DNA from: Psychroflexus torquis ATCC 700755
Lineage (GTDB): Bacteria; Bacteroidota; Bacteroidia; Flavobacteriales; Flavobacteriaceae
NCBI RefSeq assembly: GCF_000153485.2
Contig: NC_018721.1
Location: 434,001 to 498,000, forward strand
Length of the DNA: 64,000 bases
Direction of reading: 5' to 3'
A program made the translations under genes and the position numbers. Shown one piece after another: positions 16,930-26,059 of this stretch; the first letter of the stretch is position 1, and each line of letters opens with the position of its first letter. The notes beneath the pieces were generated by a model that was not told where the DNA came from, did not search any database, and saw nothing but the letters and a program-made list of their open reading frames with translations.

Positions 16930-18009
16930 TCACTGGCTTATGATTTTATGTTGATGAGCAATCGATTCTTCATGCATAGCTTTAGTTAGGCGCTCTACAA
17001 AACCCTTAGACAAGTCTTTGTTTTCTCCTTCAATAGACAGGCGGTGTAATACTTTATTCCAACGTTCAGGTTGAAGAATAGCTACATTATTTTCCTTTTT
17101 AAGTTCTCCAATCTCGTCAGCAACCTGCATTCTCTTTCCCAGAAAATCTATAAGTTGATTATCGATGATATCAATCTTAGACCTCAGTACATTCAACTTT
17201 TTGTTGAATTCTTCTGCACCCTCCTTATTCCTGATACGCAAATCAATAGTCATTTGCTTTAGGAAATCTGGGGTAATTTGTTGCGCAGCATCACTCCATG
17301 CTTTATCAGGAGTATGATGTGTTTCCACAATCATTCCGTCGTAATTAAGATTTAAAGCAGTTTGACAAATATCAAACACTAAGTTCCTATCACCTCCAAT
17401 ATGAGAAGGATCTACAAGCAAAGGCAAGTCTGGAAACTGATTTTGTAAGTCGATAGCAATCTGCCACTCTGGGTTATTTCTGTATTTTATTTTCTCATAG
17501 GTAGAAAATCCTCTATGGATCACACCTAAGTTCTTAATATTTGCATTGTATAAGCGCTCCACTCCACCTAGCCATAAGGCTAGATCAGGATTTACAGGAT
17601 TTTTAACCAATACAATTTTATTTGTACCTTTTAAAGCATCTGCGATTTCTTGAACAATAAATGGACTCACTGTACTTCTAGCCCCTATCCATAGAACATC
17701 TACATCTGCCTCTAAAGCTAGATCTACATGTGTTTTATTGGCGACTTCAGTAGCAATCATCAGCCCTGTTTCTTCCTTTGCTCTTTTCAACCACTTCAAA
17801 CCTATCGCTCCCACCCCTTCGAAGTTTCCTGGACGTGTTCTAGGCTTCCAAATACCAGCACGCATCACTGTAGCATCAGAATCTTTAAGTTGGTGGGCAA
17901 TTTCAAGCACCTGTTCTTCAGTTTCGGCACTACAAGGACCTGCTATGACTAAGGGATGGTCTAAGTTCATCTCCGTTAGCCAATTTCTTAGATGTTTTTC
18001 ATTTTTCAT
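16930..18009 (-). CDS. bifunctional 3-deoxy-7-phosphoheptulonate synthase / chorismate mutase (type II)
   Basis: The 359-residue protein joins the first shikimate step (PEP + erythrose 4-phosphate to DAHP) to chorismate mutase, the branch to Phe and Tyr. The N-terminal part (about 1-265) is a DAHP synthase barrel with LVIAGPCSAETEEQV, AGIWKPRTRPGNFEG, LWIGARSTVSPF, VKNPVNPDL and VDPSHIGGDR. The C-terminal part (about 270-355) is an AroQ-class helical mutase: LRSKIDIIDNQLIDFLGKRM, then RWNKVLHRL. The fusion with the mutase at the C-terminus is the usual Bacteroidota form and allows feedback control through the mutase domain (family knowledge). A -7 box lies only 5 bases before the ATG, so the message may be leaderless. 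Confidence 0.95.
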   Translation of the reverse strand: MKNEKHLRNWLTEMNLDHPLVIAGPCSAETEEQVLEIAHQLKDSDATVMRAGIWKPRTRPGNFEGVGAIGLKWLKRAKEETGLMIATEVANKTHVDLALEADVDVLWIGARSTVSPFIVQEIADALKGTNKIVLVKNPVNPDLALWLGGVERLYNANIKNLGVIHRGFSTYEKIKYRNNPEWQIAIDLQNQFPDLPLLVDPSHIGGDRNLVFDICQTALNLNYDGMIVETHHTPDKAWSDAAQQITPDFLKQMTIDLRIRNKEGAEEFNKKLNVLRSKIDIIDNQLIDFLGKRMQVADEIGELKKENNVAILQPERWNKVLHRLSIEGENKDLSKGFVERLTKAMHEESIAHQHKIISQ

Positions 18010-18014
18010 ATCTA

Positions 18015-18043
18015 CAAAATTAACTTTTAATGTCAGAATTCAA
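18015..18043 (-). promoter_or_regulatory. promoter of DAHP synthase/chorismate mutase gene
   Basis: On the minus strand TTG at 18041-18043 is followed after 18 bases by TAATTTTG at 18015-18022 (TAnnTTTG). Only 5 bases separate the -7 box from the ATG, so transcription would start at or near the start codon. Confidence 0.45.
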
Positions 18044-18105
18044 AGGCTTTTAGCTTGGTTTTAGTGAATTCAATATTCCTTAAAAAACTTTACAAGTCAG
18101 TGATT

Positions 18106-18140
18106 TTTGAACTCATTAAAAGATATAATTTGTATTTTTG
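18106..18140 (+). promoter_or_regulatory. gldA promoter
   Basis: TTTG at 18106-18109 and TATTTTTG at 18133-18140, 23 bases apart, match the Bacteroidota -33 and -7 boxes. The gldA ATG is 14 bases downstream. Spacing is at the long end of the known range. Confidence 0.45.
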
Positions 18141-18154
18141 ATTAAAACTATCGA

Positions 18155-19054
18155 ATGTCTATTGAAGTCAAATCCATTTCAAAATCCTATAAAGATCAAT
18201 TTGCTTTAAAAGATATTAATTTCAAAATTTATAAAGGTGAAATTGTAGGCTTGCTAGGGCCAAATGGCGCTGGAAAATCTACTTTAATGAAGATTTTAAC
18301 TGGATTTATAAGTGCTAGTTCTGGTGAAGCTAGTATTAATGGAATAAAATTAAGTGAAGCAAAAACTGATATTCAACGCCAAATCGGCTATTTACCGGAA
18401 CACAATCCAATCTATTTAGAGATGTATGTCAAGGAATATCTTTCCTTCCATGCGAGGATTTTCAAAAGTAAAAAAGAAAGAATTAAAAAGGTAATAGAAC
18501 AAACCAAGTTGACCAAAGAAGTTGACAAGCGCATCCATCAATTGTCAAAAGGCTATAGACAGCGGGTTGGGCTTGCTGCAGCTTTACTTCATGATCCTAG
18601 TGTTTTAATTCTTGATGAACCTACCACAGGTCTTGACCCCAACCAATTAATAGAAATAAGGGAGTTAATCACTTCCATTAGTAAAGAGAAAACAATTCTT
18701 CTTTCTACGCATATCATGCAAGAAGTAGAAGCAATTTGCGATAGGGTCATCATCATAAACAAAGGGCAAATTGTGTCAGATAAAAAACTTTCAGACCTTA
18801 ACGATCCCGAAGAACAGGTCATAGAGGTAGAATTTAATTATAGAATTGAAGAAGTGGCCTTAAAGGAAATTGGCAAGGTGATTAGCATCAGGAATTTAAC
18901 GCGGTTCCGATACGAAATAACATTTAATACGCCTTTAGATAAACGACCAGATATTTTTGATTTTGCATACGACAAGGGTTTAAAAATACTCGAACTTCAC
19001 AAAAAAAATAAAAATCTTGAAAGCTTATTTATAGATTTAACTAAAGATAATTAA
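18155..19054 (+). CDS. gldA: gliding motility ABC transporter ATP-binding subunit GldA
   Basis: GldA is the ATPase of the GldA-GldF-GldG ABC transporter, needed for gliding in Flavobacterium johnsoniae. The 299 residues show Walker A GPNGAGKST at 35-43, the signature LSKGYRQR at about 130-137, Walker B LILDEPTTGLDP at 151-162 and the H-loop in LLSTHIMQEVEAICDR, followed by a C-terminal domain of about 90 residues. The start MSIEVKSISKSYKD and the overall sequence are those of flavobacterial GldA. The permease genes gldF and gldG are not next to it here, which is also the case in F. johnsoniae, where gldA stands alone. Whether this organism glides cannot be told from this gene alone. Confidence 0.9.
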   Translation: MSIEVKSISKSYKDQFALKDINFKIYKGEIVGLLGPNGAGKSTLMKILTGFISASSGEASINGIKLSEAKTDIQRQIGYLPEHNPIYLEMYVKEYLSFHARIFKSKKERIKKVIEQTKLTKEVDKRIHQLSKGYRQRVGLAAALLHDPSVLILDEPTTGLDPNQLIEIRELITSISKEKTILLSTHIMQEVEAICDRVIIINKGQIVSDKKLSDLNDPEEQVIEVEFNYRIEEVALKEIGKVISIRNLTRFRYEITFNTPLDKRPDIFDFAYDKGLKILELHKKNKNLESLFIDLTKDN

Positions 19055-19136
19055 ATGGTTTTTGAATAAACCTGAACTAATTAAACGCCATATTCATCTA
19101 TAACTTTATCTTGCTTATTTGTTATCTAAACTTACT

Positions 19137-20081
19137 ATGAAGAGAAATCTAAAATCCTATATTACCATTAGCCTAAAAGGCTTAGCAATGGGAGCGGCCG
19201 ATGTTGTTCCCGGAGTATCTGGGGGAACCATTGCTTTTATTACAGGAATTTATGAAGAACTAGTGACGACCATCGCCAATGTAGACATTTCTCTTTTTAA
19301 AACATGGAGGCAAAACGGTTTCGCTGCGATGTGGGCGCATCTTAATGGTGGTTTTATTATTGCGCTACTAACAGGTATTTTCATCAGTATATTTACTGTT
19401 ATGCAATTAACCAACTACTTATTGGACACCTACCCCATTGTGGTCTGGTCATTTTTTTTCGGCCTAGTAGGTGCCAGCGTTTGGTATGTAGGAAAACAAA
19501 TTGAAAAATGGAATCCGAAACTAATCGGGGTTACTATTCTAGGCTTTATCGTCGCCTTTGGTATTACGAAACTCACCCCAGCACAGGGCATCGATCATCC
19601 GCTTTATTTTCTTATGTGCGGAGCAATAGCGGTCTGTGCCATGATTTTACCTGGAATTTCAGGAGCCTTTATTTTGGTCCTGCTTGGCGGATATAAATCA
19701 ATTTCAGCAGCGGTATCTGAATTTAATATCCAAGTTATTGGCCTTGTGAGTCTTGGAGCAGTTATTGGATTATTGAGTTTTTCTAGAATTTTAAAATGGT
19801 TATTTACGAACTTTAAATCGCTTACCTTATCGGTTCTCACAGGATTTATAGCAGGTTCTCTCAATAAAATTTGGCCCTGGAAAGAAGTTATAAACTCAGA
19901 AATCATAAAAGGCAAAGTAGTTATTTTAAAGGAAGTTTCTATTTTACCCACTCAATTTGACGGAGATCCTAAACTAGTGTACGCATGTATAGCTGCTATA
20001 TTAGGATTTTTACTTATTCTTTTACTCGAAAAAATAGCCAAAAAACAACCCCTTTCAAATGCAGAGCACAAGGACATTTAG
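19137..20081 (+). CDS. DUF368 membrane protein (polyprenyl-phosphate flippase family), first copy
   Basis: A 314-residue integral membrane protein with about eight hydrophobic segments in two related halves. The family motif occurs twice: GLAMGAADVVPGVSGGTIAF near the N-terminus and AMILPGISGAFILVLLGGY in the middle. DUF368 proteins (PopT) have been shown to move undecaprenyl phosphate back across the membrane for reuse in cell-wall synthesis; that function is transferred by family. The ATG at 19137 (MKRNLKSYI) is preferred over an in-frame TTG at 19119. The 3' end overlaps the next DUF368 gene by 23 bases. Confidence 0.88.
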   Translation: MKRNLKSYITISLKGLAMGAADVVPGVSGGTIAFITGIYEELVTTIANVDISLFKTWRQNGFAAMWAHLNGGFIIALLTGIFISIFTVMQLTNYLLDTYPIVVWSFFFGLVGASVWYVGKQIEKWNPKLIGVTILGFIVAFGITKLTPAQGIDHPLYFLMCGAIAVCAMILPGISGAFILVLLGGYKSISAAVSEFNIQVIGLVSLGAVIGLLSFSRILKWLFTNFKSLTLSVLTGFIAGSLNKIWPWKEVINSEIIKGKVVILKEVSILPTQFDGDPKLVYACIAAILGFLLILLLEKIAKKQPLSNAEHKDI

Positions 20082-21084
20082 CGATAAAATCTTCCTTTTC
20101 TTAAAAGGTCTTGCTATGGGCGCTGCCAATAAAGTTCCTGGAGTTTCTGGTGGTGTTGTTGCTTTTGTTACTGGTTTTTATGAAGAATTTATTTATTCTC
20201 TCCAGAAATTTAATTTCAAGTCTTTTAAGCTTCTATTCAATGCTAGGTTTAAGAGTTTTTTCCAATATATAAACGCTAAGTTTCTAGGCATATTGATTCT
20301 TGGAATGGTCGTGAGCTATTTCAGCATTTCAAAATTATTGGATTTCTTAATTGAAAGCTACGAGCTTAACGTTTGGTCTACCTTCTTTGGTATGATTGTA
20401 GGCTCTATCTATTACATCGGTAAAGATTTTAAAATAAGATCAATTAAAACAATTGTTTTTATAAGCCTAGGCGTTGTGGCAGGACTGAGCATTAGCTTTT
20501 TAAAACCTGCTACAGAAAATGATAATCTCTTATTTGTGTTTTTTTGTGGGATTATAAGTGTGTCAGGGATGACCCTTCCGGGTTTATCGGGCTCATTTAT
20601 ACTAATCCTATTAGGCAATTACGTCTTGCTATTGGTAGATTCTGTAAATGCCCTTTACGATACTATTGCTGATGTGGTGAGGCTTGATTTTAGTTTTACA
20701 CAAGACCCTAAAAGAACTAGGCTACTTCAAGTTTTGGGATCGTTTACCGCTGGTTCTTTTTTTGGACTTATTACCCTATCCCACTTATTAAATTACGTTT
20801 TGAAATATTATAAGAAAATTGCATTTTCAATTATTATTGGATTTATAACTGGCAGCCTAGGAGTGGTGTGGCCCTGGAAGGAGAAAATTTTTAAAACAGA
20901 CCCATTAGGAAGTACTATTTTAGATACTAGTGGAGACCCCATTTTAGACAATTACTCTCGGTATTGGCCAGAATTAAGTCAACTTAGTACTTGGGTTGGT
21001 TTCTCTTTTATACTAGTAGGAATTTTAATAGTTTTGGGCTTAGCTTGGTATGGCAACAGTAAAAATAAAATTAACTATTCATGA
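20059..21084 (+). CDS. DUF368 membrane protein (polyprenyl-phosphate flippase family), second copy
   Basis: A 341-residue paralogue of the preceding protein, with the same two signature stretches: GLAMGAANKVPGVSGGVVAF near residue 20 and SGMTLPGLSGSFILILLGNY in the middle, and about eight to ten membrane segments. It differs from the first by Asn-Lys in place of Asp-Val in the first motif (GAANKVPG against GAADVVPG) and a longer C-terminal loop. Tandem DUF368 genes suggest either two substrates or a working pair (inference). It starts inside the end of the first copy (23-base overlap) and overlaps aroE by 4 bases (ATGA), so all three are translationally coupled. Confidence 0.88.
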   Translation: MQSTRTFSDKIFLFLKGLAMGAANKVPGVSGGVVAFVTGFYEEFIYSLQKFNFKSFKLLFNARFKSFFQYINAKFLGILILGMVVSYFSISKLLDFLIESYELNVWSTFFGMIVGSIYYIGKDFKIRSIKTIVFISLGVVAGLSISFLKPATENDNLLFVFFCGIISVSGMTLPGLSGSFILILLGNYVLLLVDSVNALYDTIADVVRLDFSFTQDPKRTRLLQVLGSFTAGSFFGLITLSHLLNYVLKYYKKIAFSIIIGFITGSLGVVWPWKEKIFKTDPLGSTILDTSGDPILDNYSRYWPELSQLSTWVGFSFILVGILIVLGLAWYGNSKNKINYS

Positions 21085-21809
21085 CAACATACGGACTTTT
21101 AGGAAGAAATATTGATTACTCATTTTCAAAAACATTTTTTAATACCAAATTCCACAACGAGGCCATCAGAGCTAAGTATATCAATTTCGATATTGAGCAT
21201 ATTGAAGAAGTTAAACAAATCGCAAGTAACTCTTTGGATTTAAGAGGTCTTAATGTGACTATACCCTACAAAGAAGACGTAATTCCTTTTCTGGATGAAA
21301 TAGACCCTCAAGCTGAACAAATTGGCGCAGTAAACACTATTAAAATTGAAAATAAAAAATTGATTGGTTATAATACAGATGTATTTGGTTTCACAAAATC
21401 TATTTTTAACTTAGTTGCTCCCAACCATGAAGCCGCCTTAATTTTGGGAACTGGGGGCGCATCCAAAGCAATAAGACATGCTCTGGTCTCTATGGGATAT
21501 CATATCAATATGGTATCTAGAGAAAAAGATAAAGGTGATTTTACTTATAAAGATCTTACCTCAGAAATTATAAAAAGCCATCAACTTATTGTTAATTGTA
21601 CACCTCTAGGTACTCATCCTAATGTCAACCAATCCCCACCAATTCCTTACGAATTCATTGACGAAACGCATTTGCTTTACGATTTGGTTTATAACCCCTC
21701 CCTCACTAGATTTTTGGCTCAAGGAAAAGATAAGGGCGCGCAAATTATAAATGGAGAACAAATGCTTATTTCCCAAGCAGAAAAAGCTTGGGAAATCTGG
21801 AATCAGTAA
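21081..21809 (+). CDS. aroE: shikimate dehydrogenase
   Basis: AroE reduces 3-dehydroshikimate to shikimate with NADPH. The 242-residue protein is shorter than E. coli AroE (272) but normal for Bacteroidota. Visible are the substrate site YSFSKTFFNTKF (SxS-type), GLNVTIPYKEDV with the catalytic Lys, IGAVNTI, GYNTDVFGF with the catalytic Asp, the NADP-binding LILGTGGASKAI, VNCTPLGT, and YDLVYNPSLTRFL...NGEQMLISQAEKAWEIWN at the end. It is the last of the gldA-side plus-strand genes and converges on ccsBA with only 5 bases between stops. A hairpin is built into its last codons (21769-21795). Confidence 0.95.
   Translation: MTTYGLLGRNIDYSFSKTFFNTKFHNEAIRAKYINFDIEHIEEVKQIASNSLDLRGLNVTIPYKEDVIPFLDEIDPQAEQIGAVNTIKIENKKLIGYNTDVFGFTKSIFNLVAPNHEAALILGTGGASKAIRHALVSMGYHINMVSREKDKGDFTYKDLTSEIIKSHQLIVNCTPLGTHPNVNQSPPIPYEFIDETHLLYDLVYNPSLTRFLAQGKDKGAQIINGEQMLISQAEKAWEIWNQ
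21769..21795. terminator. hairpin inside the 3' coding end of aroE
   Basis: A perfect 10-base-pair stem, TTTCCCAAGC with GCTTGGGAAA, has a 7-base loop and lies within the last nine or so codons of aroE, just past the stop of the converging ccsBA gene. There is no long U-tract on either side, so termination is likely but not certain; it could instead protect the 3' ends. Confidence 0.5.
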
Positions 21810-21814
21810 TTTAT

Positions 21815-24800
21815 TTAGTAGTATTTTTTGTATTTATATCTAGCTGCAAAGCCTATTAAAACCCAAACTATTAGGGCTATAATGATAAACTGATAGCTGA
21901 TAATTTGATCACCACTAGCGTAAGAATGTAGTCCTGAAAGGTAAAAGTTCACTCCAAAGTAGGTCATCAATATAGATCCAAAAGCGATAACTGCAGCCCA
22001 GTTGAAGGCAAACAATCCTCTTAAACCTGGAACCAATCGCATGTGGATCACAAAAGCATATACAAAAATACTGATTAGAGCCCAAGTTTCTTTTGGATCC
22101 CAGCCCCAATACCTACCCCAACTTTCATTGGCCCATTGGCCACCTAGGAAATTTCCTATGGTAAGCATAATCAAACCAACTGTTAATGCTAATTCATTAA
22201 TAATGGTAAGTTCCTGAATATTTAATTTCATCTTTTTAAAGTTGGACTTGTTGGTCGCTATTATTAAAATAAGAGACACCAAACCTATGATAGCACCTAA
22301 AGCAAAAGGACCATAACTTCCAACAATAACGGACACGTGAATCATTAGCCAATAGGAGTCCAAAACTGGTTGCAAATTACCAATACTTGGGTCTAACCAG
22401 TTCCAATGAGCCACCATCAAAATAATAGAAGTCACAAAAGCTGTAGAGCCCATGGTCAAATCGCTTTTCCGTCCAAAGGCTAAGCCAAAAAACATAGTGG
22501 CCCAAGCGACGTAAATCATACTCTCGTAGGCATTACTCCAAGGAGCATATCCAGAAATATACCATCTGGCGGCAAGGCCACCCGTATGTACTAGAAAAAG
22601 TGATACCAATAAAATTTTACTTATGGTTATAGTAATTTTATTGAGTTTGTTTTGCTTGAAAATACTCAAAATCACAAAGACGATCATAATCAAGCTCGCA
22701 TAAAGGTAAAGCTGAAACAAGAGATTGAAAATATCTATTTTATTGTAAAGGATTTCAGCTTTTATCCTACCCTCCTTTGGCATCACTTCTCCACCGTATT
22801 TATTTTGGAAAGATTTTAAACTCAAAAGCAGTTCGTTAGACTGCTCATAATCTCCCGTTTGTCGTGCACTTCTAAGGGACTGCATGTAGAGAGGGAGAAT
22901 TTGTTTTGTGTATAAAGTATCTACACCTGCGAAATATTTCTCGTCGTCCAATTCTGAATAAGAAACCCATTTATTATTAGAATGTTCTGGGACAGGAAAA
23001 ATTCTAAATTGTTTTCCCTGTAAAGTATTATAGATCAAGTTCACCTTTTCATCGACGGTGATGAAGTCTTTTTGGAACTGATTTGGCACTGGAGCTTTGT
23101 ATGCTGCATCTAAATACTCACCTAATTTATATTGACCGTCCATCTTAAAAAAGTCGGTCAAGGATACATATTTTTTATTTTCTTGAACTCCTAAGACGTG
23201 ATGTAAGCTGTCATTTTTAGCTTTTATGGAAATCAAGGGCGCAGAATACCAAATTGCGGGATTTTCAATCATGGATAGCAGAACTTGATCGCTATTCAAA
23301 TCATTATAATTGTCTTTTTTACCCAGCTTTCTAAGCAATTCTGAAGAATACGTATTGATCGGTTTCATTCGACCTCCAAAATCTTGAATAACCAATTCCC
23401 CAAATTTGGCAGCATGGTCTTTATCAACCGTATTGGCTTTAATCAATTTTATAACCTTTTCATAATCCACTTCCTGGATCATGTTAGGATCATGATTGGA
23501 TGAAGTCACTTGGGTGTCTTCTGGCTTATTAGAGTCTTCTACAACATTTCCATTTTGAGTCTGAGCAAAGCCACTTAATCCCAAAAACAAAATTAATATA
23601 CCCGCTAATCTTTCTTTTTTCATCTTAATTTTTTCCAATTTCTTCCTCAAATCTCCAAACCTAGACCCTCTATCAAACATAATAGCCATCATTCCTAGAT
23701 AGAGCAAAAAATATCCTACATATGTAATCCAAGTTCCCCACCAATCGTTATTGACAGATAAAATAGTACCTCCTTCATCTGGATCAAAAGACGATTGAAA
23801 AAAACGATACCCTTGGTGATCTAGAACGTGATTCATATAGATGTCATAAGGATATGAGTCACTTCCATCCACTACCTCTACTTTACTCATAAAAGACTCA
23901 TAACTCGGCTGAGGTCTATCTTCAGTACCTGGATGTTTTTTAGCTATAAAATCATTGAGCTTTAAGGCAAAAGGCAATTCAATGTTTTTACTTCCATAGC
24001 TCAAATACACATCATGATCTCCTACATTCACCTTTTTCATATCCATCTGAAACCCTTTACCACCAAGCAAACCAACTTTTTCTGTTTGTCCATTGGCAGT
24101 AATTTGCATGAAAATACCGTCTGGATCATTGTTTTTTGCAATTTCCTTTTGAACCAAATCATAACGCCCCTTAATGGATGGATCTGGGATCACAAATTGC
24201 ATGCCTCCAAGATTATACAAAGAACGCATCTGTAAATCTTGAATTGAATCTTCGACCAATTGCCCGCGTTCTTGGTCTGCCATACGCATCCAATCTCCAT
24301 TAAAAGGAGAGTCTATAGTAAATCCACTCTCATTGGTACCTATGATGTTAATAGCACCGTCCGTCTGTTTATTAAATGCAAACAAGATATTATGAATATT
24401 GGCGACTTCTCCTGTTTCCAAATAATGATCATGCCTTTCTCCCTCACCAGATTCTACGATTTTAAGAAAATTGACCCCTTCCTCATCCTCAATTATACCT
24501 TCTTCTGCACCTTGGATAAATTCTAAGAACTCAATTTGAACAGAATTGCCATCATAATCTGTATTAATTTTTTTTCCCTCTGTAATCCCAGGCCCTAAAC
24601 TAATTCTAAAATCCTCTTTTTTTCTTAGAGGCTCACCATCAATTTCTCCATCTATAAACGTGGATAAATATGTTTTTTCAGATAGCATTGTACTTGCAAC
24701 CTCCCCCTCTCGGATAGGCATTATACCTTCTTCACCTAGATATCGTGTGACCCAGGCCCCAACAAGAATCAAAATAAAAGACAAGTGAAGTAAAAGAGTA

Positions 24801-25036
24801 GTGAGTTTCTTTTTTTGAAATAATTTAAATCTAAATATATTTCCCACGAAGTTGATAACAAAAAAAACCATGATTATTTCAAACCACCACGCATCATAAA
24901 TCCACTCCCTAGCTGTAATCGTGGTATAGGAGTTTTCAACGAAAGTTCCTACAGCCATAGACACTGCATATACAATAAACAAGACGGCCATCAATCTTGT
25001 GGAAAACAATATACTTTTTATTTTTTTCTCTAACAT
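21815..25036 (-). CDS. ccsA: fused cytochrome c biogenesis protein CcsBA (ResB-ResC, system II)
   Basis: A 1073-residue fusion of CcsB/ResB and CcsA/ResC, the system II haem-export and cytochrome c synthetase. The N-terminal part has ResB-like helices (LFSTRLMAVLFIVYAVSMAVGTFVE) and a long periplasmic region, then a helix near residue 470, a second helix near 500 (LAGILILFLGLSGFAQ) and another periplasmic region. The C-terminal 300 residues are the ResC part with about eight helices and the haem-handling tryptophan-rich motif WGRYWGWDPKETW. The ATG at 25036 (MLEKKIKSILF) is preferred over the ATG at 25132, which would add 32 unconserved residues; a -7 box at 25056-25063 supports this. It converges on aroE. 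Confidence 0.92.
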   Translation of the reverse strand: MLEKKIKSILFSTRLMAVLFIVYAVSMAVGTFVENSYTTITAREWIYDAWWFEIIMVFFVINFVGNIFRFKLFQKKKLTTLLLHLSFILILVGAWVTRYLGEEGIMPIREGEVASTMLSEKTYLSTFIDGEIDGEPLRKKEDFRISLGPGITEGKKINTDYDGNSVQIEFLEFIQGAEEGIIEDEEGVNFLKIVESGEGERHDHYLETGEVANIHNILFAFNKQTDGAINIIGTNESGFTIDSPFNGDWMRMADQERGQLVEDSIQDLQMRSLYNLGGMQFVIPDPSIKGRYDLVQKEIAKNNDPDGIFMQITANGQTEKVGLLGGKGFQMDMKKVNVGDHDVYLSYGSKNIELPFALKLNDFIAKKHPGTEDRPQPSYESFMSKVEVVDGSDSYPYDIYMNHVLDHQGYRFFQSSFDPDEGGTILSVNNDWWGTWITYVGYFLLYLGMMAIMFDRGSRFGDLRKKLEKIKMKKERLAGILILFLGLSGFAQTQNGNVVEDSNKPEDTQVTSSNHDPNMIQEVDYEKVIKLIKANTVDKDHAAKFGELVIQDFGGRMKPINTYSSELLRKLGKKDNYNDLNSDQVLLSMIENPAIWYSAPLISIKAKNDSLHHVLGVQENKKYVSLTDFFKMDGQYKLGEYLDAAYKAPVPNQFQKDFITVDEKVNLIYNTLQGKQFRIFPVPEHSNNKWVSYSELDDEKYFAGVDTLYTKQILPLYMQSLRSARQTGDYEQSNELLLSLKSFQNKYGGEVMPKEGRIKAEILYNKIDIFNLLFQLYLYASLIMIVFVILSIFKQNKLNKITITISKILLVSLFLVHTGGLAARWYISGYAPWSNAYESMIYVAWATMFFGLAFGRKSDLTMGSTAFVTSIILMVAHWNWLDPSIGNLQPVLDSYWLMIHVSVIVGSYGPFALGAIIGLVSLILIIATNKSNFKKMKLNIQELTIINELALTVGLIMLTIGNFLGGQWANESWGRYWGWDPKETWALISIFVYAFVIHMRLVPGLRGLFAFNWAAVIAFGSILMTYFGVNFYLSGLHSYASGDQIISYQFIIIALIVWVLIGFAARYKYKKYY

Positions 25037-25055
25037 AGCTTTAAAATAATGAATA

Positions 25056-25063
25056 CAAATATA
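25056..25063 (-). promoter_or_regulatory. candidate -7 box for ccsBA
   Basis: TATATTTG on the minus strand, 19 bases before the preferred ATG at 25036. It would lie inside the coding frame if the upstream ATG at 25132 were used. No good -33 TTG is seen. Confidence 0.4.
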
Positions 25064-25271
25064 AGTAATATGAGAGGATTTATTAATCTCTCTATCGCTT
25101 CCTAACGTTGAAGTTGTGTTAATTAAACTCATAAAACAGTACTACGCCAACTCTCTAAAAAAACTAAAGAATTATCAGTTATAATTAAAAATATGTGCTT
25201 ATAAGACAAATCGTTAATATGCCATAGAAAAGTTTTAAAACTGATAAATTTTACTTTCAAAAAATGAACAT

Positions 25272-25279
25272 TACATTTG
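25272..25279 (+). promoter_or_regulatory. promoter -7 box for the DUF2520-kdsC operon
   Basis: TACATTTGCACC matches the TAnnTTTG consensus and the wider form common in flavobacterial promoters. It is 24 bases before the ATG of the DUF2520 gene, in the 267-base divergent gap with ccsBA. The -33 region is not distinct. Confidence 0.5.
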
Positions 25280-25303
25280 CACCTAAGAATTTAAGATATT
25301 TCA

Positions 25304-26059
25304 ATGTATTCAATAGTTATTTTAGGGAGCGGTAATGTGGCAACTCATATGTTTCAGGCTCTTCAATCTTCCAAAACTTGTTCAGTTATTCAGGTTTATA
25401 ACCATAAAAGAAGTTCCCTTTTGAAGTTTGAAAACTCAGTTCCCCTTACAACTGATATTTCTGCTTTAAAACCTGCAGACCTCTATCTCATTTGTCTTAA
25501 AGATGATGTCATAGAGTCTACTGCTGAACAAATTAAAACTAAAGCTGGAATTATTGCACATACCTCAGGAAATCAAGGCCTGTTAACCTCTCCTAAAAAT
25601 TCCGGTGTTTTCTATCCGCTTCAGACCTTTTCAAAGACGTCTGAACTAGACTATTCTACAATTCCATTTTGCCTCGAAGCTAATTCAGAAGAAAATTTAT
25701 CGCTTTTGAAATCTATAGCCTTAAGCATTTCTCAACACCAGTATGAAATTAGTACCACACAAAGGCAAACCTTACATTTGGCTGCTGTGTTTGTCTGTAA
25801 TTTCACAAATCACCTGTATGCGATTGGAGAAGATATCTGTCTACAAGATGATATCCCATTTGATATTTTGAAGGCCTTGATTAAAGAAACTTCAGATAAA
25901 GTTCAATCTCAATCACCATCTGAAGTGCAGACAGGACCAGCTGTAAGGAATGATGAAAAAACAATAACAAATCATTTGAAACAATTAAATTCAAAAGATT
26001 ACAAAGCAATTTATAACCTAATGACAACCTCTATATTAAAAAAGCATGACAAACTATAA
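25304..26059 (+). CDS. Rossmann-fold protein with DUF2520 domain
   Basis: A 251-residue protein of the ProC/F420-dependent-oxidoreductase-like group. The N-terminal Rossmann motif IVILGSGNVATHMFQAL occupies about 3-19, followed by YLICLKDDVIE and IIAHTSGNQG, and the C-terminal helical DUF2520 domain (about 120-251) has YPLQTFSK, LHLAAVFVCNFTNHLYAIGEDI and TGPAVRNDEKTI. It probably binds NAD(P) and reduces an imino or keto group, but no substrate is known for the family. It leads the plus-strand operon and overlaps kdsC by 14 bases; this pairing is often seen in Bacteroidota. Confidence 0.88.
   Translation: MYSIVILGSGNVATHMFQALQSSKTCSVIQVYNHKRSSLLKFENSVPLTTDISALKPADLYLICLKDDVIESTAEQIKTKAGIIAHTSGNQGLLTSPKNSGVFYPLQTFSKTSELDYSTIPFCLEANSEENLSLLKSIALSISQHQYEISTTQRQTLHLAAVFVCNFTNHLYAIGEDICLQDDIPFDILKALIKETSDKVQSQSPSEVQTGPAVRNDEKTITNHLKQLNSKDYKAIYNLMTTSILKKHDKL

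Noticed and set aside
17738..18064. 108-residue plus-strand frame over the DAHP synthase gene
   Set aside because: Lies antisense to the conserved GPCSAE region; composition is that of a reverse-read coding frame.
19604..19951. 115-residue minus-strand frame over the first DUF368 gene
   Set aside because: Antisense shadow of a conserved membrane protein gene.
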